Assembly (NCBI GenBank): GCA_963693005.1
Contig: OY843713.1
Location: 1-12,711, forward strand
Source of the DNA: Bodonicaedibacter sp963693005
GTDB lineage: Bacteria; Pseudomonadota; Alphaproteobacteria; UBA6184
DNA: 12,711 bases
Reading direction: 5' to 3'
Of the stretch, positions 6,425 to 12,711 are shown piece after piece. Below the pieces are notes generated by a model, which had not been told where the DNA came from, did no database searches, and saw only the letters and a list, made by a program, of their open reading frames with translations. Within the stretch, counting starts at the first letter, position 1. Every line of letters begins with the position of its first letter. The position numbers and the translations under genes were made by a program.

Positions 6425-7285
6425 ATGGACATTCTCCACGACGTCGCGGCCGATGCGCTCGGCACGGACAAGACGAACCTGTACCACCAGCTCGGGGTGT
6501 TCTGGCTGTGCCTCGGGGTGGGCGGCTTCCTCTTCTACATGAGCATCGCCGCCCTCTCCACCACCTTCTTCTTCCTCGTCAAGGGGCGGACCTTCTTCCC
6601 GCCGACCCTCGACCGCCGCGAGCTGTGGACGCAGGTCAAGCACGAGATCCACATCGCCGGGACGAGCCTGCCCATGATGGCCGCCATGATGACCCCTGCT
6701 GCCGTCTTCAGCTACCGCGGGTACAGCAAGATCTACTACGACGTGGAGGACTATGGCTGGGCATACATCCCGATCTCTGTCGTGGGCTTCTTCCTCTTCA
6801 CCGACATGATGGTGTACTTCGCCCACCGCGGGCTGCACCACCCATTGATCTACCGCTGGATCCACAAGGCCCACCACACGTACCGCTACACCACGCCCTT
6901 CTCCAGCCACGCCTTCCACCCGGTGGACGGCTTCATGCAGGGGGTGCCGTACTACATCTTCGTGTACCTGTTCCCGATGCACAACCTCGTCTTCTTCGTT
7001 CTCTTCGCCGCGGTCAACTTCTGGACCGTCTCGATCCACGACCAGGTCGACTTCGGCGGGACGCTGCTCAACAGCACCGGGCACCACACCATCCACCACG
7101 TCGACTTCAACTACAACTACGGCCAGTACTCCACCTTCTGGGACCGCCTCGGTGGGTCCTACAAGCCGGCCCCGCAGACCCACACGCTGGGCGGGAAGCA
7201 GCTGCCGGGCTTCACCCCACCGGCCTTCCAGAAGAAGTCCAAGGACGCGAAGCCCCGCGACTCATCGATGCCCACGGCCCGGTAG
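6425..7285 (+). CDS. ERG3: C-5 sterol desaturase (lathosterol oxidase)
   Basis: Product of 286 residues, within the usual 270-370 range. The enzyme introduces the C5-C6 double bond into delta-7 sterols, using O2 and electrons from cytochrome b5, in the ER membrane. The three histidine clusters of the fatty-acid hydroxylase/sterol desaturase superfamily are present: H134-x3-H138-H139, H147-x2-H150-H151 and H221-x2-H224-H225. Between them lies TPFSSHAFHPVDGFMQGVPY (157-176), the signature separating C-5 desaturases from C-4 methyl oxidases. The NYNYGQYSTFWDRLGGSY segment at 229 onward is equally typical. Hydrophobic segments are at about 22-52, 78-96, 112-132 and 174-204. The tail is Lys-rich without a terminal KKxx. 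ATG 6425 is chosen because it directly precedes the conserved region; earlier in-frame codons translate to Arg/Ser/Trp-rich noise overlapping the previous gene. Its presence implies sterol modification and an aerobic lifestyle. Confidence 0.96.
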   Translation: MDILHDVAADALGTDKTNLYHQLGVFWLCLGVGGFLFYMSIAALSTTFFFLVKGRTFFPPTLDRRELWTQVKHEIHIAGTSLPMMAAMMTPAAVFSYRGYSKIYYDVEDYGWAYIPISVVGFFLFTDMMVYFAHRGLHHPLIYRWIHKAHHTYRYTTPFSSHAFHPVDGFMQGVPYYIFVYLFPMHNLVFFVLFAAVNFWTVSIHDQVDFGGTLLNSTGHHTIHHVDFNYNYGQYSTFWDRLGGSYKPAPQTHTLGGKQLPGFTPPAFQKKSKDAKPRDSSMPTAR

Positions 7286-7458
7286 ATACATCCGTCGCGG
7301 GGCCGACCGCCGCCTCCGCTGGCCTCCCGGCGGATGCCTAACTGATAGTCTACGCGTCGCCTGTCACCACCATTGCTGCCTTCTCCGTGACGGGTCGACA
7401 ACAGCAGTGCACTCGAATAACATGAGACCTTCTTGGAACTGGTCGTTGCCGGCAGACG
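7286..7458 (+). promoter_or_regulatory. Spacer before the BspA-like LRR gene
   Basis: This is the longest spacer (173 bp). It contains ATG 7334, which starts a three-codon frame (ATG CCT AAC TGA), and ATG 7422, whose out-of-frame ORF runs to 7772. Downstream of these come GTTG 7445-7448 and CAG 7453-7455, which ends 3 bases before the start. A pyrimidine-rich patch lies at about 7364-7387. No canonical polyadenylation signal is visible. Confidence 0.3.
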
Positions 7459-8538
7459 ATGGAGGGGGCCGCAGAGCACGCGCTGACTGTCGATGCCCCT
7501 CTTGGCGCAGCGGCAGTGGTGGATGCCTTGGTGGCCGCCGAGGCGACCGCTCCGCTGAGCCGCTTGCAACTCACCCTGCGCTACCCGCCACCGGCGAACC
7601 CAGGAGAGTGCTCTGTCGTGGCTCGGTCCCCGGAGAGCGGACCGCTCCGAGCCACGGCACGGCTCGTGGTGGAGGGTGGTGTGATGCTCGCCGAGGACGC
7701 CCTCCGCGGCAGCTCGCTGGCCGAGCTCGTGGCGGACGGCTGCATCGCAGTGGGGCCCGCGGCCCTCCGTGAGTGCGCCGTACTCCGCTCGCTGTCGCTG
7801 CCGCAGTGTGTCGCCATCGACCGCCTCGGGCTGTCGTGGTGCTGCTCGCTCGTGAGCGTCTCCCTGCCCGCCCTCGTGGTCCTCGAGGCGGGGGCCTTCG
7901 CCCACTGCACTGCGCTGACCACCGTCGCCGCCCCGCTGCTCCCTGCTGTCCCGGACGACGCCTTCCAGCACTGCCCGTCCCTTACCACGCTCTCGCTCCC
8001 CGCCGTGGCGACCCTTGGGGTCCGGGCCTTCGCCGGATGCTCCGCGCTCGCCGAGGTCCGGCTGCCGGTGGTGTCGACCGTCGGCCCTGACGCCTTCCGC
8101 GGCTGCACCCGGCTGACCACCGTCGCCCTCGGTACCTTTGCTCGGTTCGAGGGGCGCTGCCCGCCGCCGCGGCTCTTCCACAGCTCGCCCCTCGAAGCCG
8201 TCGAGCTGCCGCGGCTCGCGGCCGTCCCCGCCTCCGCGTTCCACCGCAAGCGCGACCTCGAGACGGCCGACGTCTCTGCGGCGTGCCGGGTCGGGCACAG
8301 CGCCTTCCACAGCTGCGCGCTCCGCACCTCGCACCTCCCCCGAGCCCGGGCCATCGGCCCGAAGGCCTTCGCCCAGTGCACCTCGCTGCGCACCGTGCGG
8401 GTCCCTGTTGGCGTGGACATCGACGCGAGCTCTTTCTCTGGGTGCTCCCCGTCGCTCGCTGTCGTGGCCGACGGGGCCGGGGCGACGGGGGCCGGTGGCG
8501 GTAGTGGTGGAGAGGACGATGGCCAGACCGATGTGTAG
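7459..8538 (+). CDS. BspA-type leucine-rich-repeat (LRR_5) protein
   Basis: Product of 359 residues. From about residue 80 it is built of 22-residue repeats with the pattern L-x2-V-x-LP-x(n)-G-x2-AF-x2-C-x-L-T. AF-anchor positions are near 146, 168, 190 and 212 (exact 22-residue spacing), then 260, 282, 303 and 325, about ten repeats in all. This is the LRR_5/BspA-like class, expanded in Trichomonas, Entamoeba and several free-living protists and used for adhesion or protein scaffolding. There is no signal peptide or membrane segment, so an intracellular role is more likely than a surface one. The first 75 residues are a separate, unrecognised domain. The C terminus is Gly-rich then acidic (GGEDDGQTDV). 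The next gene also encodes a leucine-rich protein, but with irregular repeats. Partner and function are unknown. Confidence 0.9.
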   Translation: MEGAAEHALTVDAPLGAAAVVDALVAAEATAPLSRLQLTLRYPPPANPGECSVVARSPESGPLRATARLVVEGGVMLAEDALRGSSLAELVADGCIAVGPAALRECAVLRSLSLPQCVAIDRLGLSWCCSLVSVSLPALVVLEAGAFAHCTALTTVAAPLLPAVPDDAFQHCPSLTTLSLPAVATLGVRAFAGCSALAEVRLPVVSTVGPDAFRGCTRLTTVALGTFARFEGRCPPPRLFHSSPLEAVELPRLAAVPASAFHRKRDLETADVSAACRVGHSAFHSCALRTSHLPRARAIGPKAFAQCTSLRTVRVPVGVDIDASSFSGCSPSLAVVADGAGATGAGGGSGGEDDGQTDV

Positions 8539-8597
8539 GCCCGCATACCACCGCCTCTGCGCTCGCATGGCTTGAGATTGACCGGGTGACAGAGGCC
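8539..8597 (+). promoter_or_regulatory. Shortest spacer (59 bp), with a two-codon upstream ORF
   Basis: Between the stop of the BspA-like gene and ATG 8598 there are only 59 bases. ATG 8567 starts a minimal ORF (ATG GCT TGA). GATTG lies at 8576-8580 and CAG at 8590-8592, ending 5 bases before the start. Such a short gap leaves little room for separate terminator and promoter elements, suggesting overlapping transcripts or polycistronic processing. Confidence 0.35.
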
Positions 8598-10083
8598 ATG
8601 TCGTCTTCCGTGTCGGAGTCCTTCTCCGCGGCTGAGGTCGTGGAGGGCACCAGCTACGCCCTGTGCCTGCCCCCTCGCCTGGTCAAGGTCCTGCAGCGCA
8701 ATCCGGACGGCTCCCTCGACGTTGTCGTCGGTGGTGTCTCGGCCACGCTCCCCGCGGCGTTCTTCGGCTCGGGACGCCCCTTCGTGGACGTGGAGGCCAA
8801 CCACTGCTGCTGCCGCGGCGGCCCCACTGCCCTCGACCTCGTTGCCCCCAAGGTCGACATCGAGCTCGTGCCCAGGCGAGAGCTCGTCCCCCACGGCAGC
8901 GCCCCGCCCGCGGACTGGGACGTCCTCACCACCATCGTCCCGCCGATTCGCCACCTCGACGCCCCCGCGGCGCTCCCCCTCCCCAGGGCCCGCCTTCGCC
9001 CGCGGCTCGGCCACGAAGGTCCTCCAAGAAACGGATGCCGTCCCGCACGCCGTGGTGTCCATGAGCGTGCTCATGCACTGCGTGGGGCCGTACCTGATGG
9101 ACCTGCGCTGCACATTGTCGCAGGGGCTGCGGGCGTGTGAGGCCATCGAGGAGCCGTACCGCGCATCGGACCTTCCGCCCGAGTCTGTCCCTGCGCTCCG
9201 CCGCGTGTTGGTCCAGACCCCGTCACTGCTCTTCGCCCCGCGGCTCCCGCACCTGACCTCGCTCACCTCCATCACGGAGAGCCCGCACATCCTCCAGGAC
9301 TTCGTCGCCCTTGCCGCCGCCCCCGCTCTGACGACCCTCCGTTTCGGGACACTCGATGTCGGCCTCTTCGGCGCCGCCCCGCCGCTGCTGCGCTTGACGA
9401 GCCTAACCGTGCGGGGCTTCCGGGGTGGTCCGGGCCTGGGAGCGCTGAATCGCTGGGCCCCGCGGCTGGAAGAGCTGACCACGGACGCATCGCCCGCTCT
9501 GGAAGCTCTTCTCTCGGAGCCAGCGGCCCTCCCGTGCCTCACGCGTCTGGGTGTGACGGGGGCGCCATCGCAAATCTACGCCGTGCTGCTGACGCGTCGA
9601 TGGGTGGAACTTACCGTGTGCCTCCAGGTTCCTGTCTCGGGCAGCACTCATCCCTTTTCGACGCCGCTGTCTGTTGAGCATCTGTCCCGGCTCCGCAGTT
9701 TGAGCGTCTCGGCTTCCTGGGACAGCGGTCCGATCGATGGGTTCCTGGCGTCCTTGGGGCTCGCGACGACGGGGATCGCTCCACAGCTGAGGACCTTGCA
9801 TGTCACGTGCTTCGGGACCCACTTCGAGTTGGAACAAGTCACCTCCGTGGCCGCGCCGCTCGAGGAGCTCCAGGTGACGACGTCCGTGGGAGGCTTGCCT
9901 GACGTCGAGGAGACGGTGGCTCGGCTCTCCTGTCGGCACTCATTGCGCCGCATCGTTCTGGCCGGGCGGTGCTGGGCCAAGGCGAATGGGGTGTGGTCGG
10001 CCGAGGCACCGGTGGAGGCCGGACCCGTGTGCCAGAGGACGTGCACGTTGCGGCAGCCCCGGCCCACCGCGCTGCAGTGGTAG
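8598..10083 (+). CDS. Irregular leucine-rich-repeat protein, frame interrupted by one base
   Basis: Coding quality is good in frame from ATG 8598 to about 8984, then moves to the frame that is open to TAG 10081-10083. Removing one base in the C/G runs at 8975-8988 gives a continuous product of about 494 residues. Without that, the first frame ends at 9140 after about 50 residues of Arg/Gly-rich noise. The second frame alone has its first ATG at 9061 (MSVLMHCVGPYL). The first 130 residues contain a beta-rich segment (LVKVLQRNPDGSLDVVVGGV) and a Cys cluster (HCCCRGG). From about residue 195, L-x2-L-x-L strands recur irregularly (LTSLTSI, LTTLRFGTL, LTSLTVRGF, LRTLHVTCF, LEELQVTTS), as in degenerate leucine-rich repeats. 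Third-position G/C preference is looser after about 9600 than in neighbouring genes. It may be an intact gene with a sequencing error, a decaying pseudogene, or two overlapping genes. Function is unknown. Confidence 0.7.
8975..8988 (+). other. Probable frameshift site in C5/C4/G3 runs
   Basis: The sequence is CCCCCTCCCCAGGG. Codon usage is G/C-ending in the first frame up to about 8984 and in the other frame from about 8989. One extra base here (most easily a C) explains the switch and would give AALPSPGPAFARG across the joint. The tract also resembles a splice acceptor, but no consensus GT donor of suitable length is visible upstream. Confidence 0.55.
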
Positions 10084-10219
10084 CACCGCAGTGACCCTGT
10101 CTGTGAAGGAAGCTTCTTGGGCACTGGGCAATGCAGTTCGACGACGCAGCAATACGACATAGTGAAACGTGCCCCGCTTGTCTGACTGTGCGGATTGGTC
10201 TGTAGCAGCGTTGCATTCC
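10084..10219 (+). promoter_or_regulatory. Spacer before the ankyrin gene, with a 24-codon upstream ORF
   Basis: This 136-bp spacer contains ATG 10131, which opens a short ORF ending at TAG 10203-10205, 14 bases before the ankyrin start. Its peptide would be 24 residues and include CPACL. GATTG lies at 10193-10197, CAG at 10206-10208 (11 bases before the start) and GTTG at 10210-10213. The spacer is visibly less GC-rich than the genes. The ORF may be a translational control element, or be excluded from the mRNA if the 5' end lies near 10193-10208. Confidence 0.3.
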
Positions 10220-12613
10220 ATGTCTGGGCTCGACGCCCTCATCGGCCACCCCCAGGAGGCCCGCGACGTCATCCGCCGCCACGTCTCTCGGGCCGTCCGC
10301 CCTGTGGCCGACCATCCCCTGCCCTTGGACAACACCACGGCCGGCACGTCGCCCGTCGTCAAGGCTGGGCCCGCGGCCAACGCCGTCTTCGCCGCGAAGC
10401 TCATCTGCGCCGTGGTGGACGCCGACTGGCCGCTGTGGCAGCGCTTCCTCGCCCTCCTGCGATCGCTGCGGGAGGCCACACAGGAGCGGGATGCCACGTC
10501 GCGCGGCCGCTCGCTCGACCCTGTCCGCGCCAAAGCTGAGCCCGCCCCGCCCCTGAAGCCGCCTCCGCAGGCCGTGCTCGGTGGGGTGCTCGAGACCCCT
10601 CCGCCCTTGGCCACCGAGCCGTACAACTTCGTCCACTACGCCGTGGCCTCGGCCGACGAGGCCATGGTGGACGCTGTGGTCCAGAACGAGATCTACCTCG
10701 ACCCCCTCGGGGCCATCGACATGGCCGCCCCGACCCCCGAAGGCCCCTCCGCGCTCCACATCGCCGCCGCCGTGGGGCTCCACTCCGCGGTGCAGGTCCT
10801 GCTGGCTGCGGGGGCGCCGCCACGGGTCACCCGCGACCGCTCCGTCAGCGCTCTCCACGACGCGGCGTGGTTCGCCCTGTACCATGCGGGGGCCGCGGTG
10901 GGCGACGTCGCCGGGGCCGTGGGGCGTGCGGAAACGGCGCACCAGCGCAACCTGCAGCGGGCGATGCCGCGGCGGGCGAGCGACTCCGTGACGGCGAGCT
11001 ACGCCTCCACCCGCCGCAGCACCATCGCTTCGTGCGGGACCTCCGTTCTACACCGCGGCGCATCGCTGGCCCGGGTTGCCATGGGGCGTCGTGTGCGGGA
11101 CGCCGAGGCGATCCGCACGGTGGTGCTGACCGCTGTCGCCCTCGTGGACGCCGGGTGCGACCCTGGACCGCAGCGGTTCCTCACGGCCGACGTGCACGCC
11201 TTCATCGCCGCGTGCCTCTCCGAGCAGCTTGCCGCCCTCGGTGCAGGGGCCGCCCCGACCATTTTCGACCGCCGCGACCGCCACCAGCGCTCCGGGCCCC
11301 AGACCCGGCGGTTGCAGGATGCCGCCGCCCCGCTGCACCACACGCACATCGGGCAACTCCTGCAGGACCGGGCCGCCAGGGCCCATGCGGAGAGGGCAGA
11401 GCACCGGCACCGCCTTCAAGGGCCACTCACGGCGCTGTGGCTCGGCGACTGCGTGACCCTCACCCGCCCCCTGCCCCTCGGGGAGGTCCAGGCGGTGCTT
11501 CGGGGCGGGCGCTGGGGCTTCGAGCCCTGCGTGGAGTGGACCGCGCGCTACGACGAAGTCCGCCTCCCCGCCTCCCCGCACCCTGGCGCCTCGCAGACCG
11601 TCTCTCCCCCTCCGCGGTCGTCCAAGGCTGCGGGCCGGACCGTCCCACCGCGCACGTCGATCCTGAAGAAGGGCGGGGCCATCCGCCCCGGGGTGGTGGA
11701 CTTCTCCCCACTGCCTGCGGTCCGCCGCAGGGCCCCCGGGGCCCTACCCGAGCAGAGCGACGACAGCACCGACAGCGGGCCCCCTACCCCGTCCGCCGCG
11801 AGCGGGACCTCGACCGCCCCAACGAGCGCTGCCGTCACCCCGACCTCGAAGCGTGCACTCGAGCTGCCGCGCTACATGATGCCACAGCACCGCTCCGCCG
11901 CGACACGGCGGGCCCACAGCACGCCGCCCTCGCTGTCTGGCAGCAGTGTTTCGGGCGCAAAAGCGTTCGCGGCCCTCCGCAAGCAGGCGGTGGCGGGGCG
12001 AGTGGTCTTCGTCGCGAGGCTCAAAGCCGTGGGCGCGCCCCAGTCCTGTGCAGTGCCCGAGGCGGACGACGTAGACGGACGGGCGCAACGGCACCGTCTC
12101 CGACTGCTCGTCGGGGTGCAGGTCCCTGCGGGGCAGGGGTCCCTCCCGCTGCCCCCCGCACTGCACTCGTGGGTGGCCGCCGTCGAGGCTGGTGGGCCGC
12201 AGGCCCCGCCCGCCCCCGCGTGGCTGCCTGACTTCCCCGCCCAGGTCATCGCTGACCGCAGCGAGTCCCTCCGGAGTGGGCGGAAGCCCGAGCCCGCGTC
12301 GCTGGCGTTCGTCTTCGCCGCCGTGGACGACGTCGCGGTCGTGGAGAGCCGCACTGAAGCCGCCGTGGTGGGGCACCGCCTGCGGCAGCATCCCGCGCCG
12401 AGCCCCAAACCTGAGCCGGCCGAGGCGTCGGTGCAGATGTCCTTCCGCGCCGGCGGCGACGGCCTCGACCTCTCGGCCCTCGCCTCCTTCGGCCGCAAGC
12501 CGTACGACGCGGAGCGCCTCCAGGCCGAGATGCGCTGCACGGTGCGGCAGGCGGCCAGGGCCAAGGCCGCGCATGAGAAGGCCCGCTGGGCTGCCCTCAC
12601 GCCCCTGGACTGA
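10220..12613 (+). CDS. Ankyrin-repeat protein with long disordered C-terminal region
   Basis: Product of 797 residues; ATG 10220 is the first ATG in the frame, which opens earlier only with GTG. An N-terminal helical region (1-100) precedes a Pro-rich linker. Ankyrin repeats follow: a divergent one at about 135-166 (YNFVHYAVASADEAMVDAVV), a canonical one at about 175-206 (GPSALHIAAAVGLHSAVQVL, then LAAGA), and a third starting at 208 (SVSALHDAAWFALYHAG). The second helix of the third repeat seems to reappear only at 298-315 (IRTVVLTAVALVDAGCDP), after an Arg/Ser-rich insertion. Residues about 440-620 are Ser/Pro/Arg-rich and probably disordered, and include TSILKKGG at 479-486. A folded-looking part (VVFVARLKAVGA, then RLRLLVGVQVP) lies near 600-650, and the C terminus is helical and basic. 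No catalytic motif or membrane segment is seen. It is probably a cytoplasmic or nuclear scaffold; partners are unknown. Confidence 0.87.
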   Translation: MSGLDALIGHPQEARDVIRRHVSRAVRPVADHPLPLDNTTAGTSPVVKAGPAANAVFAAKLICAVVDADWPLWQRFLALLRSLREATQERDATSRGRSLDPVRAKAEPAPPLKPPPQAVLGGVLETPPPLATEPYNFVHYAVASADEAMVDAVVQNEIYLDPLGAIDMAAPTPEGPSALHIAAAVGLHSAVQVLLAAGAPPRVTRDRSVSALHDAAWFALYHAGAAVGDVAGAVGRAETAHQRNLQRAMPRRASDSVTASYASTRRSTIASCGTSVLHRGASLARVAMGRRVRDAEAIRTVVLTAVALVDAGCDPGPQRFLTADVHAFIAACLSEQLAALGAGAAPTIFDRRDRHQRSGPQTRRLQDAAAPLHHTHIGQLLQDRAARAHAERAEHRHRLQGPLTALWLGDCVTLTRPLPLGEVQAVLRGGRWGFEPCVEWTARYDEVRLPASPHPGASQTVSPPPRSSKAAGRTVPPRTSILKKGGAIRPGVVDFSPLPAVRRRAPGALPEQSDDSTDSGPPTPSAASGTSTAPTSAAVTPTSKRALELPRYMMPQHRSAATRRAHSTPPSLSGSSVSGAKAFAALRKQAVAGRVVFVARLKAVGAPQSCAVPEADDVDGRAQRHRLRLLVGVQVPAGQGSLPLPPALHSWVAAVEAGGPQAPPAPAWLPDFPAQVIADRSESLRSGRKPEPASLAFVFAAVDDVAVVESRTEAAVVGHRLRQHPAPSPKPEPAEASVQMSFRAGGDGLDLSALASFGRKPYDAERLQAEMRCTVRQAARAKAAHEKARWAALTPLD

Positions 12614-12699
12614 TACACCGTGTACATACAAACAGCGTGAGCCGCGCTACACATCGGCGACCCGTGGTTTGTCAACACCGTTTGTGTGCCAGGCGACCC
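12614..12699 (+). promoter_or_regulatory. 3' spacer with a small palindrome and a direct repeat
   Basis: Directly after the ankyrin stop, TACAC-C-GTGTA (12614-12624) is an inverted repeat overlapping the palindrome TGTACA (12621-12626). GGCGACCCGTGG (12656-12667) recurs as GGCGACCCATGG (12692-12703), 36 bases on. A T-rich stretch at 12666-12688 precedes CAG 12690-12692, 7 bases before ATG 12700. This matches the layout upstream of the other genes. Confidence 0.3.
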
Positions 12700-12711
12700 A
12701 TGGCCCGTCGG
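12700..12711 (+). CDS. Possible start of a further gene, cut by the window edge
   Basis: ATG 12700 begins M-A-R-R and runs off the window after four codons. The only support is its setting: 86 bp after the ankyrin stop (spacers here are 59-173 bp), with a T-rich stretch and a CAG ending 7 bases upstream as before the other starts. The product cannot be judged. Confidence 0.3.

Noticed and set aside
8972..8986. Pyrimidine tract plus CAG read as the acceptor of a spliced intron in the second LRR gene
   Set aside because: GT sites upstream are non-consensus (GTCC type), and coding bias in the first frame continues right up to the tract, so an intron would remove good coding sequence. A one-base frame break is simpler, though cDNA could overturn this.
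7581..9542. 653-residue open frame on the - strand over the LRR genes
   Set aside because: Same composition artefact: Ser/Arg/Ala-rich translation antisense to clear 22-residue LRR repeats.
1944..10222. Non-ATG starts (TTG 1944, TTG 2916, GTG 5161, GTG 8586, GTG 10169) giving longer proteins
   Set aside because: The gene content is eukaryotic, each gene has a good ATG slightly downstream, and for EXO1 the family's invariant MGIKGLW fixes the ATG.
1..12711. Bacterial operon, mobile element, CRISPR, tRNA or rRNA content
   Set aside because: No Shine-Dalgarno pattern, transposase, terminal inverted repeats, regularly spaced repeats or RNA-gene signatures were seen; the recognisable proteins are eukaryotic.

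Overview
The window is a very gene-dense, intron-poor, GC-rich (about 70% by eye) piece of a eukaryotic nuclear genome. The evidence for a eukaryote is the content: exonuclease 1, an ALKBH7-type mitochondrial oxygenase, an ER C-5 sterol desaturase and a muniscin-like mu-homology domain. No Shine-Dalgarno sites precede the genes. All eight readable genes lie on the + strand. They use the standard code, with TGA or TAG stops only and no TAA. Spacers are 59 to 173 bp. No intron is needed to read any of the genes. This fits a free-living protist with a compact, high-GC genome; bicosoecid stramenopiles such as Cafeteria or a euglenozoan-like lineage are candidates. The species assignment is only an inference.

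Layout: (1) 3-1913, 3' part of an Ala/Pro-rich protein ending in a muniscin-like mu-homology domain; (2) 1983-2825, ALKBH7-like 2-oxoglutarate/Fe(II) oxygenase with a mitochondrial-type N terminus; (3) 2943-5039, EXO1, with every catalytic acidic residue, an MLH1-binding (MIP-box) motif and a PIP-like C terminus; (4) 5206-6348, an unrecognised 380-residue protein; (5) 6425-7285, C-5 sterol desaturase; (6) 7459-8538, a BspA-type leucine-rich-repeat protein; (7) 8598-10083, a second, irregular leucine-rich-repeat protein whose frame is broken by one base near 8975-8988; (8) 10220-12613, an ankyrin-repeat protein with a long disordered C-terminal half; and possibly the first codons of another gene at 12700.

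The genes do not form a pathway. They cover endocytosis, mitochondrial oxidation, mismatch repair, sterol synthesis and repeat scaffolds, so their co-orientation reflects genome organisation rather than a functional operon. The most interesting system-level signal is in the spacers. Every start codon, including the presumed one at 12700, has a CAG (once TAG) 3-11 bases upstream. Most also have a T-rich RTTG element 10-45 bases upstream. Out-of-frame ATGs lie farther upstream in five of the seven complete spacers. Together this suggests that mature mRNA 5' ends lie within a few to a few tens of bases of the AUG, set by a trans-splice acceptor or an initiator element.
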